Assembly (NCBI GenBank): GCA_002352485.1
Contig: DEIM01000212.1
Coordinates: 1-8,258 of the forward strand
Direction: 5' to 3'
DNA: 8,258 nt
From: Candidatus Dadabacteria bacterium UBA2774
Lineage (GTDB): Bacteria; Desulfobacterota_D; UBA1144; Nemesobacterales; UBA2774
Shown: positions 3,648 to 8,258 of the stretch, piece after piece
Layout: each line of letters starts with the position of its first letter
Numbering within the stretch: the first letter of the stretch is position 1
The notes under the pieces: generated by a model
The model's input: the letters and a program-made list of their open reading frames with translations, nothing else
Told to the model about the DNA's origin: nothing
The model's database searches: none
Made by a program: the position numbers and the translations under genes

Positions 3648-5873
3648 TCAGACCATATCCGAAACAGCCGCCATAAACTCCTCTATCTTAAACGGCTTGG
3701 CCAGGAAGCTGTTGCCGGTCTCCTGAATAAAGTCTAGCGTATCCTTGCTCGGGTCGCCCGTCATAAAAAGGATTTTCGATGCTAGTTCGTTGTTTAACGT
3801 CTTAATCCTGTTAAAGAACTCCTTTCCGTCCATCTGCGGCATCTTGATATCACACACGATAAAGAGGTAACCGCTCCCGTCTATCATCGTAAGCGCGTCC
3901 TCGCCGTTTGACGCCAGATCAACACTGTAGCCCTCATTCTCCAGTATGCCCTTTATCAAGGTAGTAATAATCTCCTCATCCTCAACTATCAGAACTTTTT
4001 CAGTATTTGCCTTATTGCCTCTCATTTGGTTTAATTGCTCCTCTTCCAGAGTCATACTCTGCATATACATGTACTCACTGTAATCGAGCACAGGCAGTAT
4101 GACTGTAAACTTCGTGCCTTTTCCAAGTTCTGTATCAACTACAATTTCACCCTGATGCTCTTTCACGATTCCGTAAGACACCGATAGACCGAGTCCTGTT
4201 CCGATCCCCGGCGGTTTTGTCGTAAAAAACGGGTCAAATATTCTCTTCAGCACCTCCTCTTCAATACCGGGCCCATTGTCCGATATCGTAATTACTAGTT
4301 TTTTATCGTCTTCTGACTGAGTAGAGACCTTTAGTCTTCCACTACCATTTTCCTGATCTACCATGGCATAATAGGCATTTAGTATTATATTCGTAAACAC
4401 CTGCTGCAGCTGGTTTGCGTCCACCATTGTCTTGGGAAGCTCAAGGTCATATTCCCTCTGTATTTCAATATTCTCCACACCCAGCTGGTACTCTCTAAAT
4501 TCAACGGCTTTTTCCACAACTTTATTTACGTCCGCGTATTCCCTGTTGGGTTTGTCCGTTCTTGCGAAAGACAAGAGGTTTTCTACGATCCGCTTTACCT
4601 TTTCCGCAGAATCGTGAATGACTCCAAGGAACTTGCCTTGCTTCACCGGGTCTTCAATTGATTGAGATATTAGCAGCTGCGAGTATCCGAGTATCGGGGT
4701 CAGGGGGTTATTGATTTCATGCGCAATGCTCGATACCAACTGCCCGAGCGAGGCGAGTTTTTCAGACTGTATTAACTGGCTCTGCGCCGACTGTAGGTTC
4801 TCGTAAAGAGCCTCAAGCTCTCGGGCCCTGTCGCGCGCTTCATTAAAAGCCTTTGCTTTGGATATTGCCGTACCTATTTGATTGCCGAGTGAGAACAAAA
4901 AGTCCATTTCTATTTTACTAAAAGCCTTTTTTTCAATGCTGGTAAAATGGATAACGCCGATCGTCTGAGTACCGGATTTAAGCGGAATAGACAGTACTGA
5001 ACGGGACCCGAGCGCTCTTCCTGCCGGACCTACCACATTTTCTTCGTCGTTCATGCTCTCATAGTATGAGGGCTCTCCCGATTCGATGACCTTCCAGGTT
5101 ACTCCCACTGCGCGCGGAATCCTGCTCGCTCTCGCTAAATATTCTTGCGGGAACCCGCTCTGTATCTGAAGCACAGCCTCTTGGTTTTGCTCTGTACCTT
5201 CCACAAGATACAGCACCATCAAGTCAAAGACATCGATGTCCTTAGTCATTTCCAGAAAGGACTCATAAGTGTTTTTAAGATCGACGGATTTATGCACGTT
5301 CTCGGTAATCGCGCTAAGCACCGATAGATTCTGATTCTGTCGTTCAAGCTCCTGTGTCTGCTTGGCCCTGGCAATAGCGATCGCAATCTGGTCTCCGATA
5401 GTCGTGAGAAGCTCGACTTCGCTGGTCGTGAATTGCTCATCTTTATAGCGGGCAAACCAAATAACACCGATCGCTTTTTGATCGAGCATTACAGGCACTC
5501 CGAGCACTCCGTGATAACCTACTCTTTTACCAGCAGGACCTACAGGATGCTTATGTACATCCTCGACATTTAGTATCTCCCCCGATTGAATAACCTTCCA
5601 TGTAATCCCTCTTCCGCGTGGTATGTGCGAGGCGTTCTCTACGAAATCTTTCGAGAAATTGCGCTGCGCCTGGAGCACAGCTTCGTTCTTGGATTCATCG
5701 ACCAGGTAAATATTAGCCATATCCACATTGTCGAGCTCGATCACCAGGTCGAGTGCGGTGTTGTATATTTCATTTAGGTCGTTTGATTTATGTACAGCTT
5801 CAACTATGTTGATTAAAACGCCTAAATTCTTGTCTATTGTCTCTGAGAGATCTTTAGATCCGGAGTTACTCAT
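3648..5873 (-). CDS. Soluble hybrid histidine kinase, GAF-GAF-HisKA-HATPase-REC
   Basis: The 741-residue product has no membrane segment and is likely cytoplasmic. Two GAF sensor domains (about 33-168 and 200-338) are followed by a coiled-coil linker (about 339-372). The HisKA dimer helix carries the phosphoryl-accepting His385 in AHEINNPL. The ATPase domain has an N box (Asn495/Asn499), G1 DNGPG (532-536), F box FDPFFTT (546-552) and G2 GIGTGLGL (556-563). A receiver domain (about 625-741) has the acidic pocket Glu631/Asp632, acceptor Asp675, Thr705 and Lys726. All residues needed for autophosphorylation and His-to-Asp transfer are present. The GAF domains share WKVI-x-SGE and VGPAG and have no cysteine, so covalent bilin binding is unlikely. 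No separate response regulator is adjacent. The start at 5873 has AAGGA 4 nt upstream. The signal sensed is unknown. Confidence 0.96.
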   Translation of the reverse strand: MSNSGSKDLSETIDKNLGVLINIVEAVHKSNDLNEIYNTALDLVIELDNVDMANIYLVDESKNEAVLQAQRNFSKDFVENASHIPRGRGITWKVIQSGEILNVEDVHKHPVGPAGKRVGYHGVLGVPVMLDQKAIGVIWFARYKDEQFTTSEVELLTTIGDQIAIAIARAKQTQELERQNQNLSVLSAITENVHKSVDLKNTYESFLEMTKDIDVFDLMVLYLVEGTEQNQEAVLQIQSGFPQEYLARASRIPRAVGVTWKVIESGEPSYYESMNDEENVVGPAGRALGSRSVLSIPLKSGTQTIGVIHFTSIEKKAFSKIEMDFLFSLGNQIGTAISKAKAFNEARDRARELEALYENLQSAQSQLIQSEKLASLGQLVSSIAHEINNPLTPILGYSQLLISQSIEDPVKQGKFLGVIHDSAEKVKRIVENLLSFARTDKPNREYADVNKVVEKAVEFREYQLGVENIEIQREYDLELPKTMVDANQLQQVFTNIILNAYYAMVDQENGSGRLKVSTQSEDDKKLVITISDNGPGIEEEVLKRIFDPFFTTKPPGIGTGLGLSVSYGIVKEHQGEIVVDTELGKGTKFTVILPVLDYSEYMYMQSMTLEEEQLNQMRGNKANTEKVLIVEDEEIITTLIKGILENEGYSVDLASNGEDALTMIDGSGYLFIVCDIKMPQMDGKEFFNRIKTLNNELASKILFMTGDPSKDTLDFIQETGNSFLAKPFKIEEFMAAVSDMV

Positions 5874-5893
5874 ATTATCCTTCTGCTTTAGTA

Positions 5894-5923
5894 ATTATAC
5901 TTTTTTTTTAGAATATATTGCAA
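5894..5923 (-). promoter_or_regulatory. Probable promoter of the hybrid kinase
   Basis: On the minus strand TTGCAA (5923-5918) is followed after 18 bp by a perfect TATAAT (5899-5894). Most of the spacer near the -10 box is an A-tract. The predicted start near 5887 gives a very short leader of about 14 nt with the AAGGA ribosome site. An imperfect inverted repeat AACAT / ATGTT (5940-5954) lies further upstream in the divergent region and could be an operator. Confidence 0.55.
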
Positions 5924-6030
5924 GTTCGCAGCGAAAACTAACATCTGACATGTTGTGATTGAAGGATTAAGGTAGAAGAATAAATGGTATAGTAGTAATA
6001 AAATCAGACTTAAGGGGGTAATTTAATAAA

Positions 6031-6474
6031 ATGAGAAGCTTCCGTATATTCGCTTTATGGACAGTCGTTTTCTTGTGCTTACTACTGGCAGCCGGCCCTT
6101 TATTATGGGCTGAGGGTAACGACAATCCCAGCGAGAGCGCCGCAGCGGTAAAGAAAATTAGCGCTAAAGACGCAGCATCCCTAATAGAAAAAAATAAGGA
6201 TAATCCGGACTTTGTAATACTGGATGTAAGAACCCCGGCAGAGTATTCCGACGGACACATAGAGAACGCTCTTAATGTAGATGTGAAGTCTGAATCGTTT
6301 ACAGAAAATGCCCAAAAGCTCGACACTGAAAGAACTTACCTCATTCACTGCCGTTCCGGGGCGAGGAGCGCAATTGCCGGAGCACAAATGAAAGAGCTCG
6401 GGTTTGTCGATATTTATGATATAGAGGGCGGCTTTATAGCCTGGGAAAAACAAGGCTATCCGGTAGCGAAATAA
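6031..6474 (+). CDS. Exported single-domain rhodanese (sulfurtransferase)
   Basis: The 147-residue product starts with a Sec signal peptide: MRSFR, a hydrophobic core IFALWTVVFLCLLLAAG, and a likely cut after LLWA (residue 27). A short linker precedes one rhodanese domain (about 41-146). Family marks are ILDVRTPAEYSDGHIENALNV (63-83) and the active-site loop CRSGAR (107-112), whose Cys107 would carry the persulfide. EGGFIAWEKQGYPV closes the domain. A six-residue CRSGAR loop is normal for sulfur-transferring single-domain rhodaneses rather than Cdc25-type phosphatases. Export implies a periplasmic role, such as sulfide or thiosulfate handling or sulfur delivery; the acceptor is not visible. 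GGGGG at 6014-6018 is a rather distant ribosome site (12 nt). It is the only plus-strand gene, divergent from the kinase and convergent with the GDPD gene. Confidence 0.93.
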   Translation: MRSFRIFALWTVVFLCLLLAAGPLLWAEGNDNPSESAAAVKKISAKDAASLIEKNKDNPDFVILDVRTPAEYSDGHIENALNVDVKSESFTENAQKLDTERTYLIHCRSGARSAIAGAQMKELGFVDIYDIEGGFIAWEKQGYPVAK

Positions 6475-6558
6475 GGCTATTAAAGAGTGTTCAAACAACT
6501 ACACATACTCCCTGATTTATATCGGATTTGTGTGTGCAAATAGGTTTGCCAACGCTGC

Positions 6559-6595
6559 TCGTGAGAGCTATATTAGGTCCACGCTCTACTCACGA
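6559..6595. other. Hairpin between convergent genes
   Basis: TCGTGAG plus AGC (6559-6568) pairs with GCT and CTCACGA (6583-6585 and 6589-6595), with a 3-nt bulge and a 14-nt loop. It lies between the convergent rhodanese and GDPD genes, where a two-way terminator is expected, but no T-tract follows on either strand. The rest of 6475-6650 shows nothing recognisable. Confidence 0.3.
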
Positions 6596-6650
6596 TGTGT
6601 TATCGGATACATTATCAACACAAAAGCGTTTCGAAATCAGAGGGGTAGAT

Positions 6651-7481
6651 TTAATTCCCGCCGATTAGCCCCGCTCTATCGAGTGTAAGGCCGTCCACAC
6701 CCTTCCATATGAGGAATCTAGCGATGAGGGAGCTATCAATATTCCACGACCAAACTTTAAACCCCTCATTTTTCAAGCGCCATACGAGCGTAGGGTCTAA
6801 AACCAGGCTCGGCCAGAATACATTTACATATGTGACCTCGCTTACAGACGGTAGGATAAAGGGGTAGATATACAGGACTCCAAACGTCGCGTCAGGCATC
6901 AGATGCCCGGCGCGCTCGATCCACCCGCTGTCAAACGAGATTAGAACGACTTCCTCCTCCATGCCGTAGTGCCGGAGCGCACCTGTCAGAGTTGTCTCTA
7001 TTCCCGGGTACCTGTCCGGTGATTTAACCTCAATTACAAGTTTGGAAGGTTTCCCCTTAATATACTCAAGAACGCTGTCCAGACGCGGTACGGGCTCTCC
7101 CTTAAATGCTTCACCAAACCAGGCGCCCGCGTCCAGGGTGCTTATGGAGCCCCACGAAAGACTGCTGACTTTACCGCTCCCGTCCGTGGTCCTGTCTACA
7201 GTGCTGTCGTGCATGAGCACTAATACCCCGTCCTTTGTCATGTGGATATCTACTTCGATGAACGGCGCGCCTATAGCGACACCCGCCATTACTCCGGCAA
7301 GGGTATTCTCAGGCGCAATCGCTGCGGCGCCTCTGTGAGAGATTACCGAGACCTCCCCTTTTTGGGTAAATGATGAGAACACCAGATGGAGCAGTATATT
7401 CAGCGCGGCTAGTATGATGATTATATAGAGCGCTTTAATAAGCCAGGGTGTTTTAGGATTTTTGAGAATAGCCTGAGACAT
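6651..7481 (-). CDS. Membrane-anchored glycerophosphodiester phosphodiesterase
   Basis: The 276-residue product belongs to the GDPD/UgpQ-type TIM-barrel family, which hydrolyses glycerophosphodiesters to sn-glycerol 3-phosphate and an alcohol. An N-terminal hydrophobic helix (about 14-37) is followed directly by the barrel, which suggests a signal anchor with the enzyme outside the inner membrane. The catalytic signature is complete: SHRGAAAIAPENT (48-60, His49, Arg50, Glu58), EVDIHMTKDG (76-85, metal ligands Glu76 and Asp78) and LMHD (89-92, general base His91). Further family marks are RTTDGSGKV (97-105), IEVK (150-153), VWSWNID (243-249) and GVDGLTLD (261-268). No ribosome site is seen before the ATG. 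The stop codon of the upstream DUF6607-like gene is only 26 bp away, so transcription is probably shared. The role is likely phospholipid headgroup turnover or scavenging. Confidence 0.95.
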   Translation of the reverse strand: MSQAILKNPKTPWLIKALYIIIILAALNILLHLVFSSFTQKGEVSVISHRGAAAIAPENTLAGVMAGVAIGAPFIEVDIHMTKDGVLVLMHDSTVDRTTDGSGKVSSLSWGSISTLDAGAWFGEAFKGEPVPRLDSVLEYIKGKPSKLVIEVKSPDRYPGIETTLTGALRHYGMEEEVVLISFDSGWIERAGHLMPDATFGVLYIYPFILPSVSEVTYVNVFWPSLVLDPTLVWRLKNEGFKVWSWNIDSSLIARFLIWKGVDGLTLDRAGLIGGN

Positions 7482-7507
7482 GTAAGTAAATTATAACAAA
7501 GGACTGA

Positions 7508-8258
7508 CTAATAGGCGCTGCTACCCGTCTCTTCGTCATCTAGGACTATAAAGCTTCCTATTGTTTCAGCTGCGAATTTTGATCCCGCCTCACTATCATA
7601 AGCCCCGCTTTCCTGTACCTGAGCGGCATATTCAAACAGATACTGATACAGCTTTTTCCCCTCTACGCTGCTCTTTAGTTTTATCGTATCGTTTTCTGCT
7701 ATATACCCTGACCATGCGTCCCTTACGTCACCCCAAAATTCCCCCGTCGCCTCCCAATACCCATCTCCCGGTGCGTACTCTGTGCCCGTAATCCTCTCGT
7801 AGCGGTTTAACCCTACCTCTTTTGAAATATACGGATTTTCTGACACAGCTTCGCCTTTCTCATCAACTATGAGTTTGATATTGTCCTGCTCATGCACCCA
7901 GCCTGTGGGGATAACTATATGGCGGTTCACACCCTCAAGCACGCCGTAATCATCCCTGACGCTAAACTCCCTCCGCGGAAGGGGCCTCCGGGTCTCCTCG
8001 CTCGTCCAGCCTGAATAGTTCCCCTCGTGCATCCATTCACCTACTGACTCATAGCGGGGTGAATCATCCACCTGATACACTGCCTGTGTCCACTTACCCC
8101 GGGACTCATCTTTGGTTATAGCCATCTTCTCCCATGTGTTATTGCCGCTAAAGGCAAGTAAATCCGTGTCCTCATATTTCCAGTCCTGCCGCCAGTGCTT
8201 ACTGACAAACGGGCCCTGCTTATTGCCTTCTTCATCAATGAGGTACATCACGAGTATA
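7508..8258 (-). CDS. DUF6607-like protein, 5' end outside the window
   Basis: The frame is open through the right edge. A GTG at 8251 and an ATG at 8248 are in frame, but neither has a ribosome site, and the codons before them continue in the hydrophobic style of the family. The true N-terminus, expected to include a signal peptide, is therefore missing. About 250 codons are visible. Numbered from the GTG, conserved-looking blocks are KHWRQDW (18-24), QVDDSPRYE (60-68), LPRREFSVRDDY (91-102), WVHEQDN (118-124) and EFWGDVRDAW (171-180). From memory these fit the DUF6607 family of exported proteins, about 300 residues long and of unknown function. It is very rich in Trp, Asp and Arg, with many aromatic and charged pairs typical of beta-barrel or lipocalin-like folds. 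It is probably the first visible gene of an operon with GDPD. Confidence 0.75.
   Translation of the reverse strand, partial: ILVMYLIDEEGNKQGPFVSKHWRQDWKYEDTDLLAFSGNNTWEKMAITKDESRGKWTQAVYQVDDSPRYESVGEWMHEGNYSGWTSEETRRPLPRREFSVRDDYGVLEGVNRHIVIPTGWVHEQDNIKLIVDEKGEAVSENPYISKEVGLNRYERITGTEYAPGDGYWEATGEFWGDVRDAWSGYIAENDTIKLKSSVEGKKLYQYLFEYAAQVQESGAYDSEAGSKFAAETIGSFIVLDDEETGSSAY

Noticed and set aside
6520..6608. TATCGGAT repeated at 6520 and 6601
   Set aside because: An 8-mer pair in AT-rich DNA 81 bp apart is within chance and has no further symmetry.
7490..7495. TATAAT just upstream of the GDPD start
   Set aside because: No -35 box lies at 16-18 bp and the start would fall within a couple of bases of the ATG; shared transcription with the upstream gene is simpler.

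Overview
The window looks like chromosomal DNA of a Gram-negative bacterium of moderate GC content. The evidence is Sec signal peptides on three small proteins, a soluble GAF-type hybrid histidine kinase, a membrane-anchored glycerophosphodiesterase, mostly GGAGG-type ribosome sites and AT-rich intergenic DNA with sigma70-like promoters. Family content and REP-like intergenic palindromes would fit a delta-proteobacterial, Dadabacteria-like or Nitrospirota-like lineage, but the sequence alone does not settle this. There is no rRNA, tRNA, transposase, integrase or CRISPR array.

Layout: eight of nine genes lie on the minus strand; only the rhodanese gene (6031-6474) is on the plus strand. From left to right: an orphan MarR regulator (16-465) with a palindrome inside its probable promoter; a secreted WGM-motif protein (625-1158); a 379-bp non-coding stretch with three REP-like palindromes (1355-1495); a cytoplasmic WGM-motif protein (1538-2071); a stand-alone S24/LexA-like domain lacking both a DNA-binding domain and the catalytic lysine (2144-2494); a 405-bp non-coding stretch with a repeated 9-mer and a nested RNA-like fold; a secreted protein of unknown function (2900-3496); a 741-residue GAF-GAF-HisKA-HATPase-REC hybrid kinase (3648-5873); the divergent exported rhodanese; and, convergent to it, a probable two-gene operon of a DUF6607-like protein (7508 to beyond the right edge) and a membrane-anchored GDPD (6651-7481).

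Most transcription units look short. Likely operons are the S24-like gene with the cytoplasmic WGM gene (72-bp gap) and the DUF6607-like gene with GDPD (26-bp gap). The kinase and rhodanese share a divergent control region of about 157 bp. The kinase has no adjacent separate response regulator, so output probably goes through its own receiver domain or a distant partner. The window is mostly ordinary; the best candidates for something undescribed are the degenerate S24-like protein with its WGM neighbour and the structured DNA around them.
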